DNA of 14,092 nucleotides. It comes from Candidatus Bathyarchaeota archaeon. GTDB taxonomy: Archaea; Thermoproteota; Bathyarchaeia; Bathyarchaeales; B26-1. A program made the translations under genes and the position numbers. Location: NCBI GenBank assembly GCA_018396795.1, contig JAGTRH010000016.1, positions 1 through 14,092 on the forward strand, read 5' to 3'. Shown here in pieces: positions 5,490 to 12,229 of the stretch (the stretch's first letter is position 1; each line of letters starts with the position of its first letter). The notes beneath the pieces are model-generated. The model saw only the letters and a program-made list of their open reading frames with translations. It was not told the origin of the DNA and ran no database searches.

Positions 5490-5696
5490 CTACTTGAACT
5501 TCACGATCAAACCAAATACGCCAATGCACGCGAGAGCTATTCCCGATATGATAAAAAATACTGTGAAATCGCCAAGTGCCTGTGTTGAGTCACGCGCAAT
5601 TAATGCCAAATAGGAACCGCACAAAAGGAGGACCATTGCTAAGGTTCTTCCAACCAACCAACTTAATTTTATAACCATGTGCCTGCAAAGTGTCAT
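5490..5696 (-). CDS. Small two-helix membrane protein
   Basis: This 68-residue protein has two hydrophobic helices, about 12-33 (VGRTLAMVLLLCGSYLALIA) and about 42-65 (FTVFFIISGIALACIGVFGLIV). They are separated by a short polar loop, RDSTQALGD, and the chain ends KFK. No family is recognised. It follows Topo VI-A by 17 nt on the same strand and is probably the last gene of that operon. The ATG at 5696 has no Shine-Dalgarno. Met7 (ATG at 5676-5678, weak CAGG upstream) is an equally good start and would give 62 residues. Both termini should be on the same side of the membrane. Function unknown. Confidence 0.55.
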   Translation of the reverse strand: MTLCRHMVIKLSWLVGRTLAMVLLLCGSYLALIARDSTQALGDFTVFFIISGIALACIGVFGLIVKFK

Positions 5697-5713
5697 CTAA
5701 CCGGTAGATAAGT

Positions 5714-6826
5714 TTAGGCCCCCAGTTCCTTTAAACGCTTTTTAAGATATTCGTCCACTATATAGGATAGCCCATAACGAGAAAACGCCTCCTGTTCCGC
5801 TTTCCTTTTGATCTTGAAGAAGACCTCTATCTCCGATGCCCATGGCTCGTTTTTATATCGGACATCCTTCTTTAATTCGTTAAGCCTTTTGATGTCTAAG
5901 TCAGTCAATTTCGAGCTGGGCAATTTATACTTCTCTATATCACTTGCATAGACACCGGCCCATACAGCTGTGGGCGTTGCGAGTTCCGGTACATGTGCAG
6001 CATTCGCAGAGCCCGATATGATCACTTGGCATATGTGCATTCCCCAAGGGTCGGCGTCTGCAAAAAGGTATACTGGCATGTCGAAAGTTTCGTTCAATCG
6101 CCTTATGAGTTTCCTAGTTGCTCGTGGGGCTTGTCCGGCAGTATGTATCAGAATTGCGTTGAACTTTTTCCAAGCCTTCTCTTCCACGAATCTAGCAAAC
6201 ATCGCACCCTTCTCTATTGCTAATATCTTATCTGCACTAGTTCTTACGAACTTCGCTGTTGCTAAAGCTGGACCTATCATGATCCCGTCCGGATGCATCG
6301 TGAGGTTTACTTTTCTACCTTCGTAACCTTTTACGGTATATTCTATTTCCAAGTCGCCAAAAATCGCAGAGCGTTCTTCCGGGTAAACGTTAAAATCTTC
6401 ACGAGGGTGATTTATGATCGATTCCAGCTCGGTTACAATCCTGTCCGAGTCGCTTTGATCCTCAAATTCAAGACCCTCACCCTCAGCCATATAGAATATA
6501 TCTCTCAATGTCGAGGTCTTGTCGCTCTTCATTAGATTGGCAACGGTTTGCATTAGCCAAGTTAGTTGGGCCGCGGGCTTAAGGTGTCTTATATTTCTTA
6601 ACGATCTACGAATAACTTTACTTCCAAGCCTGTAATGTCCTAGTTTTTTATCAAAAACTATATTGTCTGTAGTTCTGGACGGCATTTCTATGATTGGAAA
6701 TCTTCCGAGTTCAAGGAATTCGAGGTAACCTCTGGCCAAGGTCACCATACTACGTAAGGCGTCCTCCCTCTCTGATAGGGCCTTTTTTCTGTCCACACCT
6801 TTGACGACTGCTGGATTTTCTGGCAA
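5714..6826 (-). CDS. top6A: DNA topoisomerase VI subunit A (Spo11-like)
   Basis: This 370-residue protein is the DNA-cleaving subunit of type IIB topoisomerase. The winged-helix (CAP-like) domain carries TLRDIFYMAE (106-115), in which Tyr112 is the expected catalytic tyrosine that forms a 5'-phosphotyrosyl bond. The Toprim domain follows: ILAIEKGAMF with Glu205, and YLFADADPWGMHI with Asp257 and Asp259 as metal ligands. The usual archaeal motif is DGDPWG, so Ala258 is a mild variant. C-terminal KNEPWASEIEVFFKIKRKAEQEAFSRYG is typical of archaeal A subunits. It acts as an A2B2 heterotetramer with the subunit encoded 5 nt upstream, relaxing and decatenating DNA with ATP. The start is TTG at 6824-6826, preceded at 10 nt by a strong Shine-Dalgarno AAGGAGG that overlaps the end of the B gene. 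Length is normal. Confidence 0.95.
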   Translation of the reverse strand: MPENPAVVKGVDRKKALSEREDALRSMVTLARGYLEFLELGRFPIIEMPSRTTDNIVFDKKLGHYRLGSKVIRRSLRNIRHLKPAAQLTWLMQTVANLMKSDKTSTLRDIFYMAEGEGLEFEDQSDSDRIVTELESIINHPREDFNVYPEERSAIFGDLEIEYTVKGYEGRKVNLTMHPDGIMIGPALATAKFVRTSADKILAIEKGAMFARFVEEKAWKKFNAILIHTAGQAPRATRKLIRRLNETFDMPVYLFADADPWGMHICQVIISGSANAAHVPELATPTAVWAGVYASDIEKYKLPSSKLTDLDIKRLNELKKDVRYKNEPWASEIEVFFKIKRKAEQEAFSRYGLSYIVDEYLKKRLKELGA

Positions 6827-6831
6827 CGATG

Positions 6832-8382
6832 TCAGGCCTCCTTCGGAGTTCTACCTTTATCTGAATACAAGATATATTTTAGCCCTTCTCTCACTAGATG
6901 AGATACATCCGGAGGTTTCTTGTAGCCGCAGGTATTAGCCAGATACCTTGCGATCATCGGTAGGTACTTCTCAAACACATTTACGCGCTTACGTTCTTCA
7001 ACAATGGCCCTTTGTCTCGAAAGGTATTTGCTGAGTTCCCTTGCCACAGTCCTGAGACCATTGATGATCTCTCGCTCTATCTCGGGTCTATCAGCTATGT
7101 ACTCTTTTCCAACGTTTTTATATGGTATCTTGGTAGAGCATATGTGTACTATCACCGCGATCCGGCCTTCATCTGCGGGAATCTTGTAGTGACGCCAGTT
7201 CATCTTTTCACTTATAATTTTCCAAGAAACATCGCTGGATTCATCATATAAAAGGGGTATACGATTTGCAAACCTAAAGAGTAAAATTCTACCACTTGAA
7301 GCTATCTCGCCACCGTAGGCCACGCCGACCTCAACTATGAAGGGGTGTCCCGAATAGGCCGATGCCTTTCTAGACTCAACGGATACAAATTCTGGTGATA
7401 GCTCCTTTTTGATCCCTTCTCTCAACAGCTCTTCTCCTAAGGGGGACAAAGAGCTCGGATCTGGAGGAAGGAAGTCGTCGAATGAAAGGAGCTTTCTTGT
7501 GAATTCCACCACTTCTTTATCACGCAGATTCTTAGGATTTCTGGAAGGAGATATGCCAACGTATTTAAGGAACTTCCGTGCTGTGTTCTTGCCTACTCTG
7601 TGGAAGTTTTTTGTCATGAAGCTAACCATGTCATTACAATTAGTTTCTGAGATCATCTTCCTGACCATTTCAACATCTACACCGTAGGGATGGGGTAAAG
7701 TTTCATTTGGAGGTTTGGGCATAAGGTCGGTTGATCGAGAAAATCTAGCCATGCGATATTGTGGGTCTATCAAGGTTAGATTTGCGTATGGAGCGACCAT
7801 TGCAGTCTGCTTTATATACTCAAGGATTTTTTGTGCGGCTCTCGTATAATTTCCTTCCAGAGAAAAGCTAACTACAGTACCTTTCCACTGGGCGTTATTC
7901 TTCCTTGTTCTATGTTCTAGAACGATTGGCTTGTTGTTTGTTATATCCATCATGAGTTTAAAAGTATGAAGGTCCTTACCTGTACTGGTAGTTATCTCGA
8001 GGGGTTCGTGAGTTGTTATCTGGCCATAGAGGTAGGCCATCTTGCCCCCAAGTCCAAAGGTCCCTCTGTTTTGTCTCATAGTGTATTTGGAACCATATAG
8101 AACACGCGCGAACGCCATGGGTACGACTTCAGCAGGAACGCCACTTCCGTTATCTTGCACAGATACCCTCAGTACTTCTTTTTCTCCGTCACTTTGTAGA
8201 ATTGAAATCCTTATTATAACATCGGGCCTTATTCTTTCATTCTCACATGCATCGAGCGAGTTTTCCACGAGCTCTCTCACGGCCATATAAGTTGACCTGG
8301 TTAGGTTAGTAAACCCTGCTATGTCTCTGTTCCTATAGAAAAAGTCAGCAGGACTTATCTCCTTGAATTTCGCGGAGGCCAT
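6832..8382 (-). CDS. top6B: DNA topoisomerase VI subunit B (GHKL ATPase)
   Basis: This 516-residue protein is the ATPase subunit of Topo VI. The GHKL fold is clear. The N box is RELVENSLDA (36-45), with catalytic Glu40 and Mg-ligand Asn41. The G1 box is VQDNGSGVP (75-83, Asp77). The ATP lid is RGTFGLGGKMAYLYG (106-120). A helical H2TH-like segment around 248-285 (CNDMVSFMTKNF...VGKNTARKFLKYVG) is followed by the transducer domain, with ILLFRFANRIPLLYDE. Dimerisation on ATP drives strand passage through subunit A. Length agrees with crenarchaeal-type B subunits. The ATG at 8382 begins one base after the KH gene's stop, so co-translation is likely. Confidence 0.95.
   Translation of the reverse strand: MASAKFKEISPADFFYRNRDIAGFTNLTRSTYMAVRELVENSLDACENERIRPDVIIRISILQSDGEKEVLRVSVQDNGSGVPAEVVPMAFARVLYGSKYTMRQNRGTFGLGGKMAYLYGQITTHEPLEITTSTGKDLHTFKLMMDITNNKPIVLEHRTRKNNAQWKGTVVSFSLEGNYTRAAQKILEYIKQTAMVAPYANLTLIDPQYRMARFSRSTDLMPKPPNETLPHPYGVDVEMVRKMISETNCNDMVSFMTKNFHRVGKNTARKFLKYVGISPSRNPKNLRDKEVVEFTRKLLSFDDFLPPDPSSLSPLGEELLREGIKKELSPEFVSVESRKASAYSGHPFIVEVGVAYGGEIASSGRILLFRFANRIPLLYDESSDVSWKIISEKMNWRHYKIPADEGRIAVIVHICSTKIPYKNVGKEYIADRPEIEREIINGLRTVARELSKYLSRQRAIVEERKRVNVFEKYLPMIARYLANTCGYKKPPDVSHLVREGLKYILYSDKGRTPKEA
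6837..6843 (-). promoter_or_regulatory. Strong Shine-Dalgarno that fixes the TTG start of Topo VI-A
   Basis: AAGGAGG on the minus strand lies 10 nt ahead of the TTG at 6826 and just before the Topo VI-B stop. It is the best ribosome-binding site in the window, fitting an internal operon gene translated by 16S pairing rather than as a leaderless message. Confidence 0.65.
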
Positions 8383-8383
8383 C

Positions 8384-8941
8384 TTACTTATCAGCCCATA
8401 GAGAGAAGTCTTCCTTAGCTCTTCGTCTCTGCGTTTCCAAGAAGCGATAAACCCCTACGTGAGATGTGCCATTAATTAGCATTTCGACAGCCTTTCTTAT
8501 TACCTCGAGATTTTCTAAATCACATATAATGCCAACATATGTCTGATAAACTGAAATCCTTGAATTGGTATACTCCTCCAAGTTACGCCTTACTTTTCCA
8601 TTACGGCCTATGATGTGACCTTTGATTCGCTCTATTTCCGAGTAAGACTTGCCCATGATGTCTTTTAGGTCTATAACTTCCAGATGCTTGTTTTCGTCCA
8701 GAAGCTCTAAAGCAGCCTGTCCCGAAAAACCGCACGCCACTGCCTTAAGAATATTTTTTACCACTGGTAGGACCACAAGGTTATCGCCTTCCGCGCATAC
8801 GAAAACCTCGCCACTTTCACTGTCTATCTTAATCTTTGTCTTGGTCCTGTCCTCTAGTAATTTCTTAAAACTCCCTTCTTTGCCGATTAAAACTCCAATT
8901 CGGTCCTTGGGAATGTTAAAATAGAAGCCACTGACGGACAT
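8384..8941 (-). CDS. KH-domain protein, archaeal Dim2/Pno1-like ribosome assembly factor
   Basis: This 185-residue RNA-binding protein has two KH repeats. KH1 carries the GxxG loop in VLIGKEGSFKKLLE (about 17-30) and KH2 carries GHIIGRNGKVRRNLEEYT (about 107-124). The pair, with a C-terminal helix (YRFLETQRRRAKEDF), is typical of archaeal COG1094 proteins related to Dim2/Pno1, which bind the 3' end of 16S/18S rRNA during small-subunit maturation and can interact with aIF2-alpha. The ATG at 8939-8941 lies inside the RIO1 gene, a 26-nt overlap, so translation of the two is likely linked. That is consistent with their shared role in 40S/30S assembly. Confidence 0.9.
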   Translation of the reverse strand: MSVSGFYFNIPKDRIGVLIGKEGSFKKLLEDRTKTKIKIDSESGEVFVCAEGDNLVVLPVVKNILKAVACGFSGQAALELLDENKHLEVIDLKDIMGKSYSEIERIKGHIIGRNGKVRRNLEEYTNSRISVYQTYVGIICDLENLEVIRKAVEMLINGTSHVGVYRFLETQRRRAKEDFSLWADK

Positions 8942-9761
8942 CAGTATCTAAACCCCCAATGCTTTCAATAAAGTCTTTAAGCTCTATTGTTTTCACGCCT
9001 TTCCTTGAAAAAAACCTGTTTATGTTTTCGAAGTCCCTTTTGAAAAGTTGACCTGCCATAGGATGTTCGATAGAAACTGCTTGAGAGACATCGAAGAAAA
9101 CAAGCTCATCGTTGAACACCATTATATTGTACTCGCCCAAATCCCCATGTACCAGATTTGCTCTTTTGACGGCTTTAACCATAAAATCCAGAGTTTTTTG
9201 GTAAAAATTTTCATATTCTTTAAAGTCAAGGTTTGTTTCTTTTAACAAATTTGCTCTAACACCATTCCTACCGATAAACTCCATAACTAAGACGTTTTCT
9301 TCTAAGCGATGTGGAATAGGCACTCTTAAACCTGCTTCTTTAAGAGACTGTAGATTGTTGAACTCTTTTTTTGCCCATAGATTGATTAATTCCTGACTTT
9401 TCTTTGGAATATCTGAAAAGCGTGGGTCGCCATTTATGTACCGTATCATGCTTTTTCTGAACTCTCTATTGGTGACCAAGTATATTTTAACGGCGAGTTC
9501 TTCGTTATGGGGCCCCCTAGCATAGAAGATTTTTGATTCTTTTCCAGCAGCTATAGTACCATCAAAATCTTTGATGAACCCCTTGTTTAACATAGAATAG
9601 ACTGTCATCAGTGTCGATTTGTTGAACACTTCATCAAAGACATCATAGTCTTCGGATTTTTTTATCCTCTTTCGTCGTGAAACATCCAGCAAGTATTCTT
9701 TCTTACGCAACTTCTCTTCGATCACCTCGTCTCCATTTTTAGGATTCATGGCGCGCTTCAT
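8916..9761 (-). CDS. rio1: RIO1-type serine/threonine kinase/ATPase
   Basis: This 281-residue atypical kinase has the RIO1 signature. AAGKESKIFYAR (71-82) replaces the STGKEA nucleotide loop, and AVKIY provides Lys92. LWAKKEFNNLQSL (128-140) is the RIO1 helix-C region. The hinge is VLVMEFIG. The catalytic loop is LVHGDLGEYNIMV (Asp207, Asn212), and the metal-binding loop is FFDVSQAV (Asp224), which is phosphorylated in the RIO ATPase cycle. The N-terminus is basic and helical, and the chain ends in a short acidic C-terminus. RIO1 drives late maturation of the small ribosomal subunit. It is followed by the KH/Dim2-like partner with a 26-nt overlap, and preceded at 40 nt by aIF1A. The ATG at 9761 has no clear Shine-Dalgarno. 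Confidence 0.95.
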   Translation of the reverse strand: MKRAMNPKNGDEVIEEKLRKKEYLLDVSRRKRIKKSEDYDVFDEVFNKSTLMTVYSMLNKGFIKDFDGTIAAGKESKIFYARGPHNEELAVKIYLVTNREFRKSMIRYINGDPRFSDIPKKSQELINLWAKKEFNNLQSLKEAGLRVPIPHRLEENVLVMEFIGRNGVRANLLKETNLDFKEYENFYQKTLDFMVKAVKRANLVHGDLGEYNIMVFNDELVFFDVSQAVSIEHPMAGQLFKRDFENINRFFSRKGVKTIELKDFIESIGGLDTDVRQWLLF

Positions 9762-9801
9762 TATAATCTAGGGGGATTTGGGAGAATATCTTCAAATTAA
9801 T

Positions 9802-10128
9802 CTAACTTGCAGATTCTAAAAATTCCTTAGATAGGTAACCATTTGAAATCAAGTAGTCGTATTGGTTAGTAGCGTACCTAAAAAGGATCTCCCCGCGATC
9901 GTTCTGAAAAGACCATGGCTCAACAAGCACTAAATCTTCAAGCCTTACCCATATCTTTCTTCTAAGCTTCCCTCTAACTCTGCATTTCCTAGTTACGCCG
10001 TCTGAACAGCTGACCACGGCCCAGCCTGAACCAGCTAGACCAACTACCTTACCAAATACGTGCCCTGGACCTGGCAATACTAGATTGGCAGCGACTTGCT
10101 CCTCTGAATAAACCTTCCTTTTACCCAA
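9802..10128 (-). CDS. Translation initiation factor aIF1A
   Basis: This 108-residue protein is the archaeal homologue of eIF1A. It has a basic N-terminus, an S1-like OB fold starting VFGKVVGLAGSGWAVVSC, and the diagnostic stretch RVRGKLRRKIWVRLEDLVLV followed directly by EPW. The C-terminal ILFRYATNQYDYLISNGYL helix is also conserved. It binds the A site of the small subunit and helps scanning-free start selection and subunit joining. The start is TTG at 10126-10128. The only upstream ATG is out of frame and stops quickly. GGTGGT lies about 5-6 nt ahead, and an AT-rich TTTAAGTTAT element about 25-27 nt ahead could give a separate promoter. The 53-nt gap to the DUF424 gene leaves room for one. 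Confidence 0.93.
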   Translation of the reverse strand: MGKRKVYSEEQVAANLVLPGPGHVFGKVVGLAGSGWAVVSCSDGVTRKCRVRGKLRRKIWVRLEDLVLVEPWSFQNDRGEILFRYATNQYDYLISNGYLSKEFLESAS

Positions 10129-10181
10129 CCTTTACCACCATTATAGTATAACTTAAAGTGCTGTAAATAAACCCTTCCTTG

Positions 10182-10496
10182 TTATAGTTTCATGACCATC
10201 AGGTATAAAGTTTCACCTAGCCTCATAACGCTTCTTGGATTGCCAATTCCCTTTTCGAGCGCAAACTGGACAGATCTTTCGCCCACAAAGTTGTAACAGT
10301 TAGCTGATTTCGCGTATTCCAAGAGGTCATCTTCCTCCATTAAATCTGCTCCAAAAAAGGGAGCTTGTATCTTAACCTCAGTACCATTAGGGCCAGGCAG
10401 AACCTTGCCGAAACATTCTAAGTCACACACTGCTAAAACTACATTACTACCAAGACGGTGCACTTTGACAGCAAATTGCCTTTTGATTTCATTCAA
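10182..10496 (-). CDS. DUF424 family archaeal protein
   Basis: This 104-residue protein matches archaeal DUF424 (COG2412). FAVKVHRLGSNVVLAVCDLE is the N-terminal hairpin, FGKVLPGPNGTEVKIQAPFFG the middle, and CYNFVGERSVQFALEKGIGNPRSVMRLGETLYLMV the conserved C-terminal 'NLVGER' part. Its function is unknown; it recurs next to translation genes. The frame is open back to 10526, but the homology begins near residue 15. The TTG at 10494-10496 forms a TTGA overlap with the aIF2-beta stop, so I take it as the start, with translational coupling. AAAGGA lies just ahead. Confidence 0.82.
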   Translation of the reverse strand: MNEIKRQFAVKVHRLGSNVVLAVCDLECFGKVLPGPNGTEVKIQAPFFGADLMEEDDLLEYAKSANCYNFVGERSVQFALEKGIGNPRSVMRLGETLYLMVMKL

Positions 10497-10906
10497 ATCC
10501 TTTTCACGGATACTCTGGCACCACAAGCAGAACAGACCAAAAATATAACTTTGTTCTCGCCTTTTACTAATCTGGTGTCCGGTCTTTTACAAACTGGGCA
10601 TGTAACGTATATTGTGATGAACTCGTTTAGTACCGAGGACATTTGATCTTCGCGGAAGCGCCCCTTTATTATAGCGCGCTCTTCGAATATAGCGCCTGAG
10701 GTAGCAAGTCTTTTGACCAGATACTTGAATATTTGCTGTTGATCTCTTTCAATAATTTCTGCAATTTTGTTTAGATTTGAAATTATGGTTTTGTTACCTT
10801 CGAAGTGCATCTTTAAAGGAGGTATTTCAAGGCGTTCTCTGCCTTTAGATAATGGTACTTTAGAAAGACTCCTTTCCAACCATTCGAGATATTGGGTATC
10901 TGTCAT
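10493..10906 (-). CDS. Translation initiation factor aIF2 beta subunit
   Basis: This 137-residue protein consists of an N-terminal helix (YLEWLERSLSKVP), the central alpha/beta domain with ISNLNKIAEIIERDQQQIFKYLVKRLATSG and KGRFREDQMSSVLNEFITIYV, and a C-terminal zinc ribbon CPVC...CSAC (Cys103, 106, 125, 128). It is part of the aIF2 heterotrimer that carries initiator Met-tRNA. The frame is open to a GTG at 10966. A TATA box sits inside that extension, about 31 nt before the ATG at 10906, and the ATG gives the usual archaeal length, so I choose the ATG. It heads the long minus-strand cluster and is coupled to DUF424 by a TTGA overlap. Confidence 0.93.
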   Translation of the reverse strand: MTDTQYLEWLERSLSKVPLSKGRERLEIPPLKMHFEGNKTIISNLNKIAEIIERDQQQIFKYLVKRLATSGAIFEERAIIKGRFREDQMSSVLNEFITIYVTCPVCKRPDTRLVKGENKVIFLVCSACGARVSVKRI

Positions 10907-10932
10907 TTTTCTTATCTTGAGATATTCGATCC

Positions 10933-10940
10933 CTTTTATA
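10933..10940 (-). promoter_or_regulatory. TATA box for the aIF2-beta operon
   Basis: TATAAAAG on the minus strand starts 34 nt upstream of the ATG at 10906, predicting a leader of only about 4 nt. Its location inside the apparent N-terminal extension from GTG 10966 argues that this extension is not translated. Confidence 0.6.
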
Positions 10941-11041
10941 TCTTTATATTCAGAGATGATTAGCACTGTCTAATTACAAGAAGCATTTAACACTCGTATT
11001 ATGAATCAACCAAGCACGATTTTACGTTAGAGACATTAACG

Positions 11042-11049
11042 TTTATTTT
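11042..11049 (+). promoter_or_regulatory. TATA box for the PfkB-like gene
   Basis: TTTATTTT is centred about 26-27 nt upstream of the ATG at 11072. No Shine-Dalgarno is present between them, consistent with a leaderless message. It lies back to back with the aIF2-beta promoter across a gap of about 90 nt. Confidence 0.5.
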
Positions 11050-11071
11050 CCTTTATGAACATTTATTTGAC

Positions 11072-12217
11072 ATGAAGTCAGTCGTTGTTATAGGTACGGC
11101 GGGCAAGGATGAGCATATCAGGGTAAGAGCCCTTAGAGACTTACCAGCTCCTTTTACTAAGTTTGTCAAAAAGACGTTGCCATTTTCAAAAATCGAGGAA
11201 TATTATGGAACGGGGTGGAATATGGAAAGAGTTTATGAGGAATTAAGGCGACATATGACATTACCTGTAAGATACAGTTACGGAGGGAGGGCACCACATG
11301 TGGCTTATGGATTAGCATTACTAAGAGGCAAAGTTTCCTTAATAACCACATTTGGGTCAGACTATGATTATCCATATCCCGGATTTTTTGGTGGAGGTTA
11401 TGTGTCGCACCTCAGAGATTCAGGAGTTTCCTTCAACATATGCGAGGTACATCTACAAGATGAAAACAAAGAAAAAGTCCCTCAGGAAATTTTAGACAAA
11501 GAGGTTTGGGTCGTGAAGAATAGAACAACTTCCACCATCGTTTGCGTGAAGGACGAGGAAGGTAATGACTTCTATTACATAGACGATATAGGAGGTGCTG
11601 GTAAGGTGGAGTTTTGGAGGCCGGTTCCTAAAAAACCCTTAGCGAACGCAGATATAGTTTTCGTTACAAGCTCGGAGACAACTTTTATGAAAGAGGCCAT
11701 TAGCATTGCACATACTTATAATAAGATAGTCGTTTTAGATGTTGGGTCCTACGGAGTAACAAAAGAATATTTAAGAGAAGTTGTCCCAAAAACGGATATT
11801 CTTTTAGGGAACCACTCTGAACTTAACCAAGTTCTGGATGCATTTAATCTACATGGTTTTGAGGAAATCCTGCAAATAGATCCTGATAAACCCAGAGCAG
11901 TAGTGTTAGAGGACAAAGTTTTAGGAGTAATTAGATTTTTTGAGAGAGGTAAAACAGAATGTAGAATAGGCCCCATATCGATCAGCAAGACGGGTAGTAG
12001 TGTTGGGGCATGTGACGGAATGGCTACGGGAATACTATCAGGACTTCAAAGGGATTTGCCTCTACTTGAAGCTTGCAAGATCGGACTTTTAGAGGCTTCG
12101 TCCATATGGGAGGTTGAAGGGGTGCAAGAGGGGATGTTAAGGAGGGAGGGAGTGTTATCTCGATATGTCACAAATTTTGGTTATGAAGGTTTTGATCTTA
12201 TCCAGAAATCATATTGA
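11072..12217 (+). CDS. PfkB/ribokinase-fold sugar or nucleoside kinase homologue
   Basis: This 381-residue protein starts with the ribokinase-like strand SVVVIGTAGKDEHIRV. YSYGGRAPHVAYGLALLRGKVSLITTFGSDYD (68-99) corresponds to the PfkB N-terminal signature GGxxxNxAxxLxxLG....xxGxD, but the usual Asn is replaced (GGRAPHVA). The C-terminal signature DTTGAGD is represented by SKTGSSVGACDGMATGILSGL (305-325): the anion-hole Gly312-Ala313 and catalytic-base Asp315 are kept, with Cys in place of Gly at 314. 'DILLGNHSELNQV' matches the 'NxxE' region and Asn247/Glu250 could bind Mg-phosphate. The substrate is not readable. The changed substrate-side motif suggests an unusual phosphate acceptor or an altered activity. 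It is divergent from aIF2-beta and converges with the 12230-13969 gene, 12 nt apart. Confidence 0.8.
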   Translation: MKSVVVIGTAGKDEHIRVRALRDLPAPFTKFVKKTLPFSKIEEYYGTGWNMERVYEELRRHMTLPVRYSYGGRAPHVAYGLALLRGKVSLITTFGSDYDYPYPGFFGGGYVSHLRDSGVSFNICEVHLQDENKEKVPQEILDKEVWVVKNRTTSTIVCVKDEEGNDFYYIDDIGGAGKVEFWRPVPKKPLANADIVFVTSSETTFMKEAISIAHTYNKIVVLDVGSYGVTKEYLREVVPKTDILLGNHSELNQVLDAFNLHGFEEILQIDPDKPRAVVLEDKVLGVIRFFERGKTECRIGPISISKTGSSVGACDGMATGILSGLQRDLPLLEACKIGLLEASSIWEVEGVQEGMLRREGVLSRYVTNFGYEGFDLIQKSY

Positions 12218-12229
12218 ATGCGCTGATGA

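Noticed and set aside
10907..10966. GTG at 10966 as start of aIF2-beta
   Set aside because: The extension contains the TATA box and makes the protein longer than is usual for the archaeal factor.
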